64,000 nt of DNA from Salinibacterium sp. TMP30 (GCF_038397785.1 NZ_CP151642.1:2418001-2482000); one strand, 5' to 3'. Counted from the stretch's first letter, positions 8,159-18,220 are shown. Numbers and translations are program-made. Notes: generated by a model not told the origin, from the sequence alone.

Positions 8159-8574
8159 GAGAGCCGTTGTGGATCTGCGCTAAAGCCAGCGGGGTGGCCG
8201 GGTGCTGCGCGGTGACGCGTGATCGTGACCGACACATCAGCAAACGGCACGGTGATCGGGGCCGACGGCTTGTGGATGGTGATCTTGGTGCTAACCGCAG
8301 CCTCATAAGCAAGAACAATGGCCGCCACTCGCTCCGCCACTGTCTCAATGAGATCAACAGGATCGCCTTCCACCGCGGCGACGATCTGCTCCGCCAATTC
8401 TCCATAGTGAACGGTGCGGTTCAACTCGTCAGAGAGCGATGCGGGCGACAGGTCAAGGTAGACCGTGGCATCCACAACAAAGATCTGACCGTCTCGACGT
8501 TCGTGGTCGAACACTCCGTGAAAAGCTGTGGCACGCAGCCCGGTGAGGGTGAGTTCGTCCAGCGCGGGATTCAT
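8155..8574 (-). CDS. folB: Dihydroneopterin aldolase
   Basis: Converts dihydroneopterin to 6-hydroxymethyl-dihydropterin. About 139 residues from ATG 8574, which overlaps the folP stop by 4 nt (ATGA) and follows an AAGGG ribosome site. The frame extends further upstream, but that part lies inside folP. Motifs: LTGLRATAFHGVFDHERRDGQ at the N-terminus (active-site Glu), the VHYGELAEQI region, LIETVAERVAAIVL, and TIHKPSAPI with the conserved lysine near the C-terminus. Confidence 0.94.
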   Translation of the reverse strand: MNPALDELTLTGLRATAFHGVFDHERRDGQIFVVDATVYLDLSPASLSDELNRTVHYGELAEQIVAAVEGDPVDLIETVAERVAAIVLAYEAAVSTKITIHKPSAPITVPFADVSVTITRHRAAPGHPAGFSADPQRLS

Positions 8575-9398
8575 CGTTTTTTTCCCTTCTGCATCGCTGT
8601 GTACACGGAAAGTGCAACCTGTGTTGACGGTACATCGTGCACCCGAACACCCCAAGCGCCTGCCTCCGCCGCGATGTTACTTATCACTGCGGTAGCAAGA
8701 TCTCGATCGGTGGTTGGTGCATCCGGTGGTAAAAGTTTGCCGAGAAAACGTTTGCGCGATGCACCAATGAGGAGGGGGTAGCCGAGCGACGACAGTTCGT
8801 CGAATCGCGCCAGCAGGGCCCAATTATGGCGGGCCGATTTGGCAAAGCCGAGACCAGGATCGAGCACGACACGGTCAGGGTTGATCCCCCACACCATCAT
8901 TTCGGCCAAGCGGTCTTTGAGTTCGGTGCGTACATCGCTGACGACATCGTCGTAGTGCGCCAAATTAGCCATCTCAGTACTGTGCCCACGCCAGTGCATC
9001 GCAATATAGATCAGGTCGGTTGCGGCAACAGTTCGATACATCTCTGTGTCAGCAAGACCCCCCGAGACATCATTGATGATGGATGCTCCGGCCTTCGCCG
9101 CGGCCAGTGCAGTCTCGGCATTCATCGTATCGATGCTCACGGTCACCCCCTCAGCGGCCAGTGCTTCGATCACCGGGATGACTCGCACCTGCTCTTGGGC
9201 TGCCGGCACACGCTCAGCACCGGGACGCGTCGACTCTCCGCCGACATCCACCACATCGGCTCCCCGATCACGAAGTTCAATGCCGCGCGCGATTGCCCGA
9301 TCAACATGCTCGAATTGACCGCCATCGCTAAAGGAATCTGGGGTCACATTGAGAATGCCCATAACCCGCGGAACGGGCACGGTGGGCCTTCTACGCAT
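8571..9398 (-). CDS. folP: Dihydropteroate synthase
   Basis: Condenses hydroxymethyl-dihydropterin pyrophosphate with p-aminobenzoate; this is the sulfonamide target. About 275 residues. Signatures are MGILNVTPDSFSDGGQF, ADVVDVGGESTRPGAERV, SIINDVSGGL, and the C-terminal ASRKRFLG and RVHDV segments. The ATG at 9398 has AGAGG 6 nt upstream and overlaps the folE 3' end by 8 nt; a TTG six codons further up is less likely. Confidence 0.96.
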   Translation of the reverse strand: MRRRPTVPVPRVMGILNVTPDSFSDGGQFEHVDRAIARGIELRDRGADVVDVGGESTRPGAERVPAAQEQVRVIPVIEALAAEGVTVSIDTMNAETALAAAKAGASIINDVSGGLADTEMYRTVAATDLIYIAMHWRGHSTEMANLAHYDDVVSDVRTELKDRLAEMMVWGINPDRVVLDPGLGFAKSARHNWALLARFDELSSLGYPLLIGASRKRFLGKLLPPDAPTTDRDLATAVISNIAAEAGAWGVRVHDVPSTQVALSVYTAMQKGKKR

Positions 9399-9978
9399 TG
9401 TGGCCTCTGCTGCCAATGAGCGCCATCACTTCGGCGCGCTCAACAGAGTTGTTTAGCACTCCGCGAGAGGCGAGGGTGACGGTTGAGCTTGAGGTCTGGC
9501 GTGGTCCGCGAGTAGAGACACACCCGTGCACGGCGTCAATGACCACGAGCACACCGCGTGGTGAGAGCCCCTCGTCGATGGCGTCAGCGATCTCTTCCGT
9601 GAGCCGCTCTTGCAGTTGAGCGCGCGCCGAAATCGTCTCCACTACCCTGGCGAGATTACCGAGGCCGATTATCCGCTCATCCGGAACGTAGGCCACATGA
9701 GCTACACCAAGAAATGGCAGCAAATGGTGTTCACACATCGACCGAAACTCGATGTCCCGCAGAACCACAAGCTCTCCGGTCTGGTCGGCTTTCGCCGTGA
9801 ACTCGATGCTGTCAGAGAGATGGTCGACCGCGTTGACAGTGTTGCCAGCAAAGAACTCGGAGTACGCCTCGGCGACCCGGCGCGGCGTGGCGGTGAGGCC
9901 GGCCCGCTCAGGGTCTTCACCCACGGCAGCCAGCATTTCGGCTACCGCAGCTTCGATGCGTGCGAGGTCAATTGACAT
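9391..9978 (-). CDS. folE: GTP cyclohydrolase I
   Basis: Opens GTP to dihydroneopterin triphosphate, the first step of folate synthesis. About 195 residues from ATG 9978; 27 further codons are open upstream, but they overlap ftsH and are low-complexity. Zinc and active-site motifs: FRSMCEHHLLPFLGVAHVAYVP, GLGNLARVVETISARAQLQERL, and HGCVSTRGPRQ with the second cysteine. Starts 7 nt after the ftsH stop. Confidence 0.95.
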   Translation of the reverse strand: MSIDLARIEAAVAEMLAAVGEDPERAGLTATPRRVAEAYSEFFAGNTVNAVDHLSDSIEFTAKADQTGELVVLRDIEFRSMCEHHLLPFLGVAHVAYVPDERIIGLGNLARVVETISARAQLQERLTEEIADAIDEGLSPRGVLVVIDAVHGCVSTRGPRQTSSSTVTLASRGVLNNSVERAEVMALIGSRGHNA

Positions 9979-9985
9979 TGCGCGC

Positions 9986-11986
9986 CTAGGCTGTCGCGAC
10001 GCCCGGCGACTTGCGTGGCCGTGGCTTACGTGCCGGCTTCGACGGTGTGCTGTCGTCACTCTCTGCTACGCCAGTTGTCGCGACGCGCCTCTTGGGCACC
10101 TTCACGGGCGGAAGCTGAGAGACGGGACGCGCATCGCTGGAGAGCCACTGCGGGCGCTCAGGCAGTTTCGCAATACCCTTGAAGATCTTCTCAAGCTCGA
10201 CGTGGTCGAGCGTCTCTTTCTCGAGCAGCTCGAGCGCAAGCTTGTCGAGCACCTTACGGTTCTCGTTGAGCATCTGCCATGCCTCGTCGTGAGCGTGATC
10301 GATTAGTACGCGCACTTCTTCGTCAATGATTTTGGCCAACTCGTCTGAGTACTCTCGAGTTGCCCCCATGTCACGGCCCATGAACGGTTCGCCCGATCCG
10401 GTGCCCAGCTTCACGGAACCAATTCGGGCACTCATGCCATATTCGGTCACCATTCGGCGAGCAATCGATGTCGCTTTTTCGATGTCGTTGGATGCCCCAG
10501 TGGTCGGGTCGTGGAACACGATTTCTTCGGCAACACGGCCACCCATCGCGTAGGCAAGTTGATCGAGCAACTCGTTGCGCGTGACGGAGTACTTGTCTTC
10601 GAGCGGCATGACCATCGTGTAACCGAGGGCACGACCACGAGGAAGAATCGTGATCTTGGTGACGGGATCGGTGTTGCGCATCGACGCAGCAGCTACCGCA
10701 TGACCACCCTCGTGGTAGGCGGTGATGAGCTTCTCTTTGTCATTCATGAGGCGCGAACGACGCTGAGGGCCCGCCATGACGCGGTCTACGGCCTCGTCGA
10801 GTGCACGGTTGTCGATGAGCTGGGCGTTGGAGCGCGCAGTCAAAAGTGCAGCCTCGTTGAGCACGTTAGCGAGATCGGCACCGGTGAACCCCGGAGTCTT
10901 GCGAGCAAGAACCTCAAGATCAACACTCTCGGCCATGGGCTTGCCCTTACCGTGCACCTCAAGGATCTGCTTGCGACCCATCATGTCGGGCGCATCCACA
11001 CCAATCTGGCGGTCGAAACGACCAGGACGCAGCAGTGCAGGGTCGAGAACGTCAGGGCGGTTTGTTGCAGCGATGAGGATAACGTTGGCGTTCACATCGA
11101 AGCCATCCATCTCCACCAGAAGCTGGTTGAGGGTCTGCTCACGCTCGTCGTTACCGCCACCGATACCGGCACCACGGTGACGACCAACAGCATCGATCTC
11201 ATCGATAAAGATGATCGCGGGAGCGTTCTGCTTTGCCTGCTCGAAGAGGTCGCGAACGCGGCTTGCACCGACACCCACAAACATCTCAACGAAGTCAGAA
11301 CCGGAGATTGTGTAGAACGGCACGCCAGCTTCACCCGCGGTGGCCTTAGCCAGCAGGGTCTTACCGGTTCCGGGAGGGCCGTACAGCAGTACGCCCTTCG
11401 GGATGCGGGCGCCAACGGCCAAGAACTTCGCCGGCTCTTTCAGGAAGTCTTTGATTTCTTCCAGCTCTTCGATGGCCTCGTCGGCACCAGCGACATCCGC
11501 AAACGTTGCCTGCGGGGTGTCTTTGCCCACAAGCTTGGCTTTCGACTTGCCAAACTGCATGACCTTGCCGCCGCCACCCTGCATGCGGCTAAAGATGAAG
11601 AAGAAGATGATGCCGATGATGAGGAACGGCAGCATGATCGACAAGAACGACATGAAGAAGTTCTCTTGCGGAACCTGGTCGTTGAACTTTTTGACGTCTG
11701 CGCCATTGACCGCGGAAACGATCTCGGTGCCGCGTGGTGCGACGTAGTAGAACTGAACCTTCGTACCGTTGTCGCCTGCCGCCTTCGACAGTTCGAGATC
11801 GACGCGCTGCTCGCCATCGATGATGGTCGCCGACGTCACCGTCGAACCCTCGAGCAGACCAAGGCCCTCCTGGGTGGAGATCTCCTTGAAGCCCTCACCC
11901 AACAGCAGGCTCGCGGCAATGGACACCGCAGCGATGCCAATGATTATGTACGGAACCGGGCCGCGAAAAATGCGCTTAAAATCCAT
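9986..11986 (-). CDS. ftsH: ATP-dependent zinc metalloprotease FtsH
   Basis: Membrane-anchored AAA+ protease that degrades misfolded membrane and regulatory proteins. 666 residues. TM1 is at about 11-30 and TM2 at about 112-133, with an extracytoplasmic domain between. Walker A is GPPGTGKT at 203-210, Walker B IIFIDEID at 258-265, the SRH arginines follow at about 318-326 (RPGRFDR), and the zinc motif HEGGH is at 425-429. The C-terminal tail is Lys/Arg/Pro/Ala-rich and disordered. A 171-nt gap separates it from the serine hydrolase upstream, so it may have its own promoter. Confidence 0.97.
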   Translation of the reverse strand: MDFKRIFRGPVPYIIIGIAAVSIAASLLLGEGFKEISTQEGLGLLEGSTVTSATIIDGEQRVDLELSKAAGDNGTKVQFYYVAPRGTEIVSAVNGADVKKFNDQVPQENFFMSFLSIMLPFLIIGIIFFFIFSRMQGGGGKVMQFGKSKAKLVGKDTPQATFADVAGADEAIEELEEIKDFLKEPAKFLAVGARIPKGVLLYGPPGTGKTLLAKATAGEAGVPFYTISGSDFVEMFVGVGASRVRDLFEQAKQNAPAIIFIDEIDAVGRHRGAGIGGGNDEREQTLNQLLVEMDGFDVNANVILIAATNRPDVLDPALLRPGRFDRQIGVDAPDMMGRKQILEVHGKGKPMAESVDLEVLARKTPGFTGADLANVLNEAALLTARSNAQLIDNRALDEAVDRVMAGPQRRSRLMNDKEKLITAYHEGGHAVAAASMRNTDPVTKITILPRGRALGYTMVMPLEDKYSVTRNELLDQLAYAMGGRVAEEIVFHDPTTGASNDIEKATSIARRMVTEYGMSARIGSVKLGTGSGEPFMGRDMGATREYSDELAKIIDEEVRVLIDHAHDEAWQMLNENRKVLDKLALELLEKETLDHVELEKIFKGIAKLPERPQWLSSDARPVSQLPPVKVPKRRVATTGVAESDDSTPSKPARKPRPRKSPGVATA

Positions 11987-12157
11987 GATGTTCCGAGTCG
12001 TAGGACTCAGTACCTCTCTCTGAAGAAACGTGGTGCAAGGTTACCGTTACTGCGCTGCAAGACGACTGCGTGTTTGCCACGGGCGTAATGCCTTTCGCGA
12101 TCGTTGCTGGTCGAAAAAGACGACCGGTGGATGCCGCGGGCGCCGACCCTGAGCGGC

Positions 12158-13591
12158 TCAGTGGTTCTCGGTAGTCACCGCAAAGGTTTGCACGCGCGGC
12201 GGCAGTTCAGGGCTCATCAAGATGTGGCACCTGATTCGGCCGCGTTCGCCCTCGATGGTCCAGTTGGTAACCGCGGGGGTATCGCTGAGTTCGCGCGGCA
12301 CCTCAGTGAGTGCTGCGGTCGTCAGCGGACCAACGTTAGCAATCGCTGTCGCGATGGCGGCAATGCGTTCCACATAGGGAGCATCGAGCGCCAAATTCAC
12401 GGCGGCAACCGCTTCAGCGCTGGCGGTGTCCCCGTTGCGGATGAGGCTGTCGAAGATATCGCGCGCAGCAACAGTTTCGGGCCACGCCGGTGCTGGCGTC
12501 GTCAGTTCACCGTAACTGTTGAGGGCCGCCTGCAGAGCATGAGTGGCCGGAATCGAGGATGCCGCAAAGGTGCCATTCTCGAGCGCCACAATGCCGAGCC
12601 CCGTAGGGGCATGCCACCGCATATGGGCGCTGAACCCCGGGTACCCGCCAGAGTGCGAAACAATCTTTGTCGTGCCCTCATCGACGAACAACCCATAGCC
12701 GTAGCCATGCGCGGTGGGTTCCGCGAACTCAGCAACCTTCGACAGGTTGGCCGGAACCGCACGCTGGATCTGCTGGAGTTCGCGACGGCTTGCCACAGAC
12801 AGCGGTCCGTCTGAGGTGTCCCCGGGGTCGAGAGCGCCAGCGAGCCACAGCGACCACCGCACAAGGTCAGTCGCGGTCGAAAACAAACCACCCATGGCCG
12901 AAAAAACTCCGGGCGCAGTGAACGGCTGAGCCTGCCACGCGCCATTCGCAAGCCGGTAACCGATCGCAATATCGGCATCCGGATCTTCATCGAAACGGGT
13001 CGATGTGAGGCCGAGCGGTTCAAGGATCTCGGCCGCGACGACGTCAACATAGTTGCGGCCCGTGACCTCTGCAATCACTTCGCTGAGTAGCGCATACCCG
13101 AGGTTCGAGTACTCAAAACGGGTTCCGGGCGTGCTCGAATAGCGGATGCCCGTGGAGACGAACTCGTCGAGCTCGACCCGAGTCATTTCCTCCATGCGGT
13201 CGCCCCAGGGGTTATCGGTGGGGAACCCGGCCGACATCGTCATGAGCATCCGCACGCTGGGGGTAGCCGGAGCAACCTCGGGGGAGAGAGACCGGAACGC
13301 GGGAACAAAGTCGGTGATGGGCGCGTCAAGGTTGAGCTGCCCACGATCGCGCAGCATCAGCAGCATCGTGCACGTGAAGCTCTTCGTGCACGACGCGATG
13401 CGGAACACGGTGTCACGGTCGGGGGCGGTCTCGTCACCGAGCACCTTTTCGCCGTAGCCGCGCTCGAGCACTATCCCGTCCGGACCAAAGACGGCGAAGA
13501 ATGATCCCGGGGTCTTCTGCTCAGGTACCCGATTCTCAAACAGACCAACGATCTCGTCGGCCGCCTGATCGATTGCTGCCTGCGCCCTCAT
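12158..13591 (-). CDS. Serine hydrolase, beta-lactamase/DD-peptidase (class C-like) family
   Basis: About 477 residues from ATG 13591; the frame is open further upstream only inside hpt. Family catalytic residues: SxxK in ASCTKSFT at about residue 66, the YxN motif in FEYSNLGYAL, and HSGGYPGFSAHM as the third element. About 130 residues follow the catalytic domain. No signal peptide or lipobox is seen, so it is probably cytoplasmic, and an esterase or peptidase role is as likely as beta-lactam hydrolysis. It sits between hpt and ftsH, two genes commonly adjacent in this group, which suggests insertion. Confidence 0.85.
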   Translation of the reverse strand: MRAQAAIDQAADEIVGLFENRVPEQKTPGSFFAVFGPDGIVLERGYGEKVLGDETAPDRDTVFRIASCTKSFTCTMLLMLRDRGQLNLDAPITDFVPAFRSLSPEVAPATPSVRMLMTMSAGFPTDNPWGDRMEEMTRVELDEFVSTGIRYSSTPGTRFEYSNLGYALLSEVIAEVTGRNYVDVVAAEILEPLGLTSTRFDEDPDADIAIGYRLANGAWQAQPFTAPGVFSAMGGLFSTATDLVRWSLWLAGALDPGDTSDGPLSVASRRELQQIQRAVPANLSKVAEFAEPTAHGYGYGLFVDEGTTKIVSHSGGYPGFSAHMRWHAPTGLGIVALENGTFAASSIPATHALQAALNSYGELTTPAPAWPETVAARDIFDSLIRNGDTASAEAVAAVNLALDAPYVERIAAIATAIANVGPLTTAALTEVPRELSDTPAVTNWTIEGERGRIRCHILMSPELPPRVQTFAVTTENH

Positions 13592-13601
13592 GCAGCCAGC
13601 C

Positions 13602-14153
13602 CTACGCGTAGACGTGGGGCGCGAGAACTGCGACACCGCGCAAATTGCGGTACTTCTCGGCATAGTCGAGTCCGTACCCCACAACGAACGCGTTGGGGAT
13701 GTCGAACCCAACATAACGAACGTCTACGTCGACTTTGGCGGCATCCGGCTTGCGCAGCAGGGTGCAGATTTCGACAGACTCTGCACCGCGGCTGCGAAGG
13801 TTGCCAAGCAACCACGAAAGAGTGAGGCCCGAGTCGATAATGTCTTCAACAATGAGCACCTTGCGGCCCTGAAGGTCGCTGTCGAGGTCTTTGAGGATAC
13901 GAACGACACCCGAAGACTGTGTACCGGCGCCGTACGAGGAGACGGCCATCCAGTCCATCTCCAGGGGAAGCGTGAGTTCGCGAGCGAGATCGGCCATCAC
14001 CATGACGGCACCGCGAAGCACACCAACCAGCAGAAGCTTCTCGCCCGCATAGTCGGCCTCGATCTGACGCGCCATGACGGCGATCTTCTCGTGGATCTCT
14101 TCCTGGGTCAGAAGTACCTCACTGAGGTCTCCTTCGACATCGCTAAACTGCAT
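13602..14153 (-). CDS. hpt: Hypoxanthine phosphoribosyltransferase
   Basis: Salvages hypoxanthine or guanine to IMP or GMP using PRPP. 183 residues from ATG 14153, which has a GAGG site 7 nt upstream and overlaps the tilS 3' end by 11 nt. The PRPP loop [18 protein letters not shown] is clear, along with [16 protein letters not shown] and [25 protein letters not shown]. The tilS-hpt pair is a common arrangement in Gram-positive bacteria. Confidence 0.95.
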   Translation of the reverse strand: MQFSDVEGDLSEVLLTQEEIHEKIAVMARQIEADYAGEKLLLVGVLRGAVMVMADLARELTLPLEMDWMAVSSYGAGTQSSGVVRILKDLDSDLQGRKVLIVEDIIDSGLTLSWLLGNLRSRGAESVEICTLLRKPDAAKVDVDVRYVGFDIPNAFVVGYGLDYAEKYRNLRGVAVLAPHVYA

Positions 14154-15210
14154 CGCGTTCCTCACTGTGGGCCGAAAAGTGGAGAAGATTTTCTCGTCGC
14201 TCAACCCTAACGCCGGGAACGTCGATCGGTCCCTGCCCCCTCCAGCCGGTGACGAGGCGTGCGATCTCTAAAGTGTGGGTGCGGCTGAGCGACACCTGAA
14301 ACTCGCTGAATACCGCCAACCGAATCAACCGCTGGCGAAGAGCGGCCGGGTTTGCTGCGAGAGCCCGCACGGGAAGGGAGATTCCGGCCTCCGAAATTTC
14401 GGCCAAATCTTCGGCCATTTCTTCTGCAAAGTGGTCGAGTGCTTCGGCATCTTCGCGGGCCTGGTCTGCGGTTCGTGCCAATGCTTCGCGGATGCCGGGC
14501 CCCAGTTCACTTTCCAGCAGCGGCAAAATTGTCTGCCGAACCCGCACTCGCGTGTATGAGGTGTCGAGGTTGTGCGGGTCATTCCACGCCACGATTGCGG
14601 AGTCTGTGCAGAACTGCACTGTTGTCGCGCGCCCGACAGCCAGCAGCGGCCGTAGGTACTCGCCGGTGTCAGCGGCCATGCCTTTGAGGCTGCCGGCGCC
14701 ACTGCCGCGGGCAAGGCCCAGCAGCACCGTCTCGGCCTGATCGTCGAGGGTGTGACCCAGCAGCACCCGGACAGCGCCATGCTCGGCGGCGGCGGCGGTG
14801 AGCGCCGCATAGCGCGCATCACGAGCTGCAGACTCGGGGCCTCCGGCGTCACCAACGTGAACCGAGCGGATGTCGACGGGGTCGAGCCCCAGATCGCGAG
14901 CCTGCTGCGCGGCGGCGGCCGCAACATCCGCTGACCCGTCTTGAAGGTTGTGATTGACGATCACAGCGCCGGCCCGCACGCCAGCCTTAGGCGCCTCGAA
15001 GGCAGTCGCCGCCGCAAGCGCGAGAGAGTCGGGGCCACCGCTCAAGGCGACAAGCACGAGCGGTTCGGGGCCGGTTGCCGTTTCGTGCGAGGCTGAACTA
15101 GTCGAACCGGTCTTCGCGTTCGCGGCCAGAAGCGCGGCAAGTGCAGTGCGAACGGCACGACGCACGTCAGCGATTGCTGGGGTTAGGCGGGGGCGCCGAT
15201 CAGAGTGCAT
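14143..15210 (-). CDS. tilS: tRNA(Ile)-lysidine synthase
   Basis: Makes lysidine at C34 of tRNA-Ile(CAU), changing its codon reading from AUG to AUA. 355 residues. The N-terminal PP-loop ATPase motif SGGPDS is at 57-62, followed by [39 protein letters not shown], and [17 protein letters not shown]. The N-terminal 45 residues are Ala/Ser-rich and poorly conserved. The TilS C-terminal extension is short, as in other actinobacteria. It is divergent from ppa across 48 nt. Confidence 0.94.
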   Translation of the reverse strand: MHSDRRPRLTPAIADVRRAVRTALAALLAANAKTGSTSSASHETATGPEPLVLVALSGGPDSLALAAATAFEAPKAGVRAGAVIVNHNLQDGSADVAAAAAQQARDLGLDPVDIRSVHVGDAGGPESAARDARYAALTAAAAEHGAVRVLLGHTLDDQAETVLLGLARGSGAGSLKGMAADTGEYLRPLLAVGRATTVQFCTDSAIVAWNDPHNLDTSYTRVRVRQTILPLLESELGPGIREALARTADQAREDAEALDHFAEEMAEDLAEISEAGISLPVRALAANPAALRQRLIRLAVFSEFQVSLSRTHTLEIARLVTGWRGQGPIDVPGVRVERRENLLHFSAHSEERDAV

Positions 15211-15258
15211 CCAGTAACGTTATTGCAGCAACCCCCCAATTTTCTTAGGAGCAGCTAG

Positions 15259-15750
15259 ATGGCCGCATACGACGTTGTCGTTGAGATTCCGCGCGGAAGC
15301 CGGAACAAGTACGAAGTTGACCACAAGACCGGTCGTGTTTTTCTTGACCGTTACCTCTTCACCACCTTCGCCTACCCCACCGACTACGGCTTCTTTGAGA
15401 ACACTCTCGGCCTCGATGGTGACCCCGTAGACGCATTGATCCTGCTTGACGCCCCCACCTTCCCCGGTGTTGGCATCTCGGTTCGTCCCGTTGCAGTGCT
15501 CAACATGAGCGACGACGGCGGCATCGACTCGAAGGTCATCTGCGTTCAGGCCAAGGACCCACGCTGGTCGCACATTCAGGACCTCACCGATGTTCCGGAG
15601 TTCACACGCCGCGAGATCGAGCACTTCTTCGAGCACTACAAAGACTTAGAGCCCGGCAAGTGGGTCAAGCTCGACGGGTGGGGCGATGCAGCAGAAGCTG
15701 AAGAGATCGTTCTGGCTGGCATCGAGAAGCTCAAGGCCGAAGGGCACTAA
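15259..15750 (+). CDS. ppa: Inorganic pyrophosphatase, family I
   Basis: Hydrolyses pyrophosphate to phosphate and so pulls biosynthetic reactions forward. 163 residues, the standard bacterial length. Motifs: [29 protein letters not shown], the metal-binding [10 protein letters not shown] (DxDPxD), and the C-terminal [15 protein letters not shown]. It is preceded by an AGGAGC site 8 nt before ATG. It is convergent with the SDR gene, 13 nt apart. Confidence 0.97.
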   Translation: MAAYDVVVEIPRGSRNKYEVDHKTGRVFLDRYLFTTFAYPTDYGFFENTLGLDGDPVDALILLDAPTFPGVGISVRPVAVLNMSDDGGIDSKVICVQAKDPRWSHIQDLTDVPEFTRREIEHFFEHYKDLEPGKWVKLDGWGDAAEAEEIVLAGIEKLKAEGH

Positions 15751-15763
15751 ACCTCCGCTGGTG

Positions 15764-16582
15764 CTAGCGGCCGGTGAACTCATCCATTGAGCGGTACACC
15801 TTGAATACGCGGTCGGCGATGAAATCCCAGGCTCGCGTTGGCAGGAGCCCTCTGACTCCGCGAGCGAACCCCACACTCCACGGTTTCATGAGTAGCGGTT
15901 TGCCGCGGAGCATGGCCGACCAGGCGGCAGCTGTTGCTTTTTCCGGGGTCATGATGGGGGTGAGTAGGGGCCCGCGGGCTCCGGCAAACATCCCCGTACT
16001 GATGTAGCTGGGGGCAAAAGTCGTCACCATCACGGTGCGGTGGCCCGCTTTGATCAGTTCGAGGCGGAGCGAGTCACTCCAGCCGATCATTGCCCATTTG
16101 GATGCTGCATACACACTCATACGCGGATTGGAGATGGTGCCCGCGGCGGAGGCGATGTTCAGGATTCGGGCGGGGCCAGTGCTGGCAATCATCGCAGGCA
16201 GGAACTCGCGAGTGAGATACATGGCGGCAAGAGTATTGATCTGCATGGTCGCTTCGATGTCGCCGATGGGCTCGTTATCCCAAAAATATCCGCTGCGGAT
16301 GATGCCCGCGTTATTGATGACTACCTGTGGGTCGCCAACTTCGGTGCGAATCCGTTCCGCGACCGCAGCGATTGCTGTGCGCGACGAGAGGTCGACAACG
16401 TAGCTGGCGACGGAACCTCCCGCCACCCGCAGCGCCGACGCCGCTACCTCGAGCGATGCAGAATCGACGTCAAGAAGAACAACATGTGCGGCACCCTCGC
16501 TGACGGCACGATGGGCATACATTTGGCCCATTCCTCGGGCCGCACCGGTGATGACAACTGTTAGTCCAGCAACGGAGTCGAT
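15764..16582 (-). CDS. Short-chain dehydrogenase/reductase with no canonical start
   Basis: NAD(P)-dependent oxidoreductase of the classical SDR family. The Rossmann strand and glycine motif read LTVVITGAARGMG, but the first in-frame ATG (16531) falls inside that motif. Upstream there is no ATG, GTG, TTG or CTG before an in-frame TAG. The best candidate is an ATC at 16582 with AGGGGG 5 nt upstream, giving 272 residues. Other motifs are intact: NNAG (INNAGIIRSG), the catalytic Ser (NIASAAGT), and YAASKWAMIG with Tyr and Lys. The C-terminal tail is hydrophobic/basic. Substrate unknown. Confidence 0.85.
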   Translation of the reverse strand: MDSVAGLTVVITGAARGMGQMYAHRAVSEGAAHVVLLDVDSASLEVAASALRVAGGSVASYVVDLSSRTAIAAVAERIRTEVGDPQVVINNAGIIRSGYFWDNEPIGDIEATMQINTLAAMYLTREFLPAMIASTGPARILNIASAAGTISNPRMSVYAASKWAMIGWSDSLRLELIKAGHRTVMVTTFAPSYISTGMFAGARGPLLTPIMTPEKATAAAWSAMLRGKPLLMKPWSVGFARGVRGLLPTRAWDFIADRVFKVYRSMDEFTGR

Positions 16583-16666
16583 GTGATCCCCCTATTCCGC
16601 CGAAGGCTTTCAGCCTTCAGGCTTGCGCGCCGTCAGGCTTTCACCCGTCCGGCTCGCGAGCGGTCG

Positions 16667-17962
16667 TTAGCCTAGACGAATGCCCTTATTTGCCATGAAG
16701 GGAACTGGGTCGGTAGTGCTCCAGCCGCCGGGGCGAACCTCAAAGTGAAGGTGGCATCCGCTGGAATTTCCGGTGTTGCCGACCCGAGCGATTTTGGTGC
16801 CCACGGCGACATTCTGGCCGTACGAGACGTTGATGCCACCGGGCATTATGTGACCGTACGCGGTGCGCAGTCCGTTGGCGTGCTCGATGATGATGTAGTT
16901 TCCGTAGCCACCGTTCCAGCCATAGCCCGCGTAAACGACGGTTCCGGCGGAGGCGGCAAAGATACTTGAGCCACAACCGGCACCCAAATCTGTGCCCTTA
17001 TGGAAGCTCGAGCCGTATTGTGAGCTGAAACCATAAACGGAGGTGATGTAGCCGCCTGCGGGGCGAACCCACCCGCTCAAGCTGATCTCACCAGCGTCAA
17101 GGTTCGGAACCTGGGCGGCCGCAGCTGCCGCCGCTGCAGCAGCCTGCGCTGCCGCTCGTGCTGCCTCACGCTCACGCACGCCAGCCAAATAGTCTGCCTC
17201 GGTGGTTTGGCGTGCGGCTGTCAGCGCGACGAGCTGGGCATCGAACTCGACCTTGCGTTCCTGCTGCTCGGCGAGGGCTGCTTCGGCTGCTGCTGCTGCT
17301 GCTTGAGCCTCAGCGAACGCCTTCTCTGCGGCAATCTTGAGCACTTCAAGTTCGGCGCGAGCAACTTCAGCGGCATCGCTCAGCGACTGTGCTGTATTGC
17401 GGGCCTGAACGGCACGATCAAAGAGCGCGGATGTCTGCTGCGAAATCTTCGACGACATACCCAAGTTGTAGAGCAGTGCGTCGGCGTCTTGCGAGTTAGT
17501 GAGGAGGTTAGTGGTTACGTCGCCACCGCCGGCACGCACGAGCCGTGCGGCAAGCTCACCGATTCGTTTCTCAGCTTCGTCTGCTTCGGCGCTGGCGGCA
17601 TCCGCTTGCTCTTGCAAAGTTTCAGTCTGGGCCGACTTGGCCTGGTATTTGGTGTCGGCTTCTTGCCAGATGTTGCCCTTTTCTTCGGCATCTTTCTGGG
17701 CAGCTACGGCCTGAGATTCAAGTTGAACGAGTGCGGCCTTGATGCGGGCTACTACCGCTTTGGTTGCGGCTTCGTTGTTGCGAGCTTCGGTAACGTCGCT
17801 CCACGTGGGGTAGTCGTCCGCGAAGGCGGCCTGGCTGCTGCCGTTATAAAGTGTGCCTCCGACGACGAGGCTGAGCACGGCGGTGAACCCGACGATTCGA
17901 AAAATTAATGAGCGCAGCGTGAGCTTTGCTGCGGTCCCCCGACTCGCATGCGTGGCGTTCAT
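16667..17962 (-). CDS. Secreted coiled-coil M23 metallopeptidase (cell wall hydrolase)
   Basis: About 431 residues; start ATG 17962 is chosen for its AGGGG site 5 nt upstream. A signal/anchor helix (FRIVGFTAVLSLVVGGTLY) ends in an Ala-rich cleavage region. A long Ala/Gln/Glu-rich coiled coil follows to about residue 290, then a poly-Ala linker, then an M23/LytM domain: HKGTDLGAGCG (zinc His and Asp), TAYGHI, and HLHFEV (HxH). Architecture matches the EnvC/NlpD-like peptidoglycan hydrolases used in daughter-cell separation. It likely cuts peptide cross-links. All zinc ligands are present, so it should be active. Confidence 0.9.
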   Translation of the reverse strand: MNATHASRGTAAKLTLRSLIFRIVGFTAVLSLVVGGTLYNGSSQAAFADDYPTWSDVTEARNNEAATKAVVARIKAALVQLESQAVAAQKDAEEKGNIWQEADTKYQAKSAQTETLQEQADAASAEADEAEKRIGELAARLVRAGGGDVTTNLLTNSQDADALLYNLGMSSKISQQTSALFDRAVQARNTAQSLSDAAEVARAELEVLKIAAEKAFAEAQAAAAAAEAALAEQQERKVEFDAQLVALTAARQTTEADYLAGVREREAARAAAQAAAAAAAAAAQVPNLDAGEISLSGWVRPAGGYITSVYGFSSQYGSSFHKGTDLGAGCGSSIFAASAGTVVYAGYGWNGGYGNYIIIEHANGLRTAYGHIMPGGINVSYGQNVAVGTKIARVGNTGNSSGCHLHFEVRPGGWSTTDPVPFMANKGIRLG

Positions 17963-18132
17963 TGTTCCCCTCAACCCTGGTGACCGCAGACTAATGTTCA
18001 TTAGTCACAGCAATAACATTGACCACACTAACAACACGTGGCCCAAAAGTCTCAACCTTTCAATGAACGTAGTATCTGTTGGTCCCAGAGTCGAGTACAT
18101 TTGAGCCTGTTGGAAAAAGGGTTTTTGCGAGA

Positions 18133-18162
18133 TACCAAACTTGCTTGCTTCTCGGTTTGGTA
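18133..18162. promoter_or_regulatory. 8-bp inverted repeat overlapping tRNA promoter -35
   Basis: TACCAAAC at 18133-18140 and GTTTGGTA at 18155-18162 form perfect 8-bp arms around 14 nt. The right arm overlaps the proposed -35 box of the tRNA promoter. It could be an operator or an RNA hairpin. Confidence 0.4.
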
Positions 18163-18185
18163 ATTCACGAAAGTCGCCGTATGCT
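18157..18185 (+). promoter_or_regulatory. Predicted promoter for the tRNA cluster
   Basis: The -35-like TTGGTA (18157-18162) and -10-like TATGCT (18180-18185) are separated by 17 nt. The expected start near 18192 lies about 30 nt upstream of tRNA-Glu. Assigned from motif and position only. Confidence 0.45.
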
Positions 18186-18220
18186 TTTCCCTCGGTAGCT
18201 AAGAAGTTCTGTGACTTCGA

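Noticed and set aside
10511-12088. Long open frame (525 codons) on the plus strand opposite ftsH
   Set aside because: It mirrors the high-GC codon pattern of ftsH, has no domain character, and ftsH is certain.
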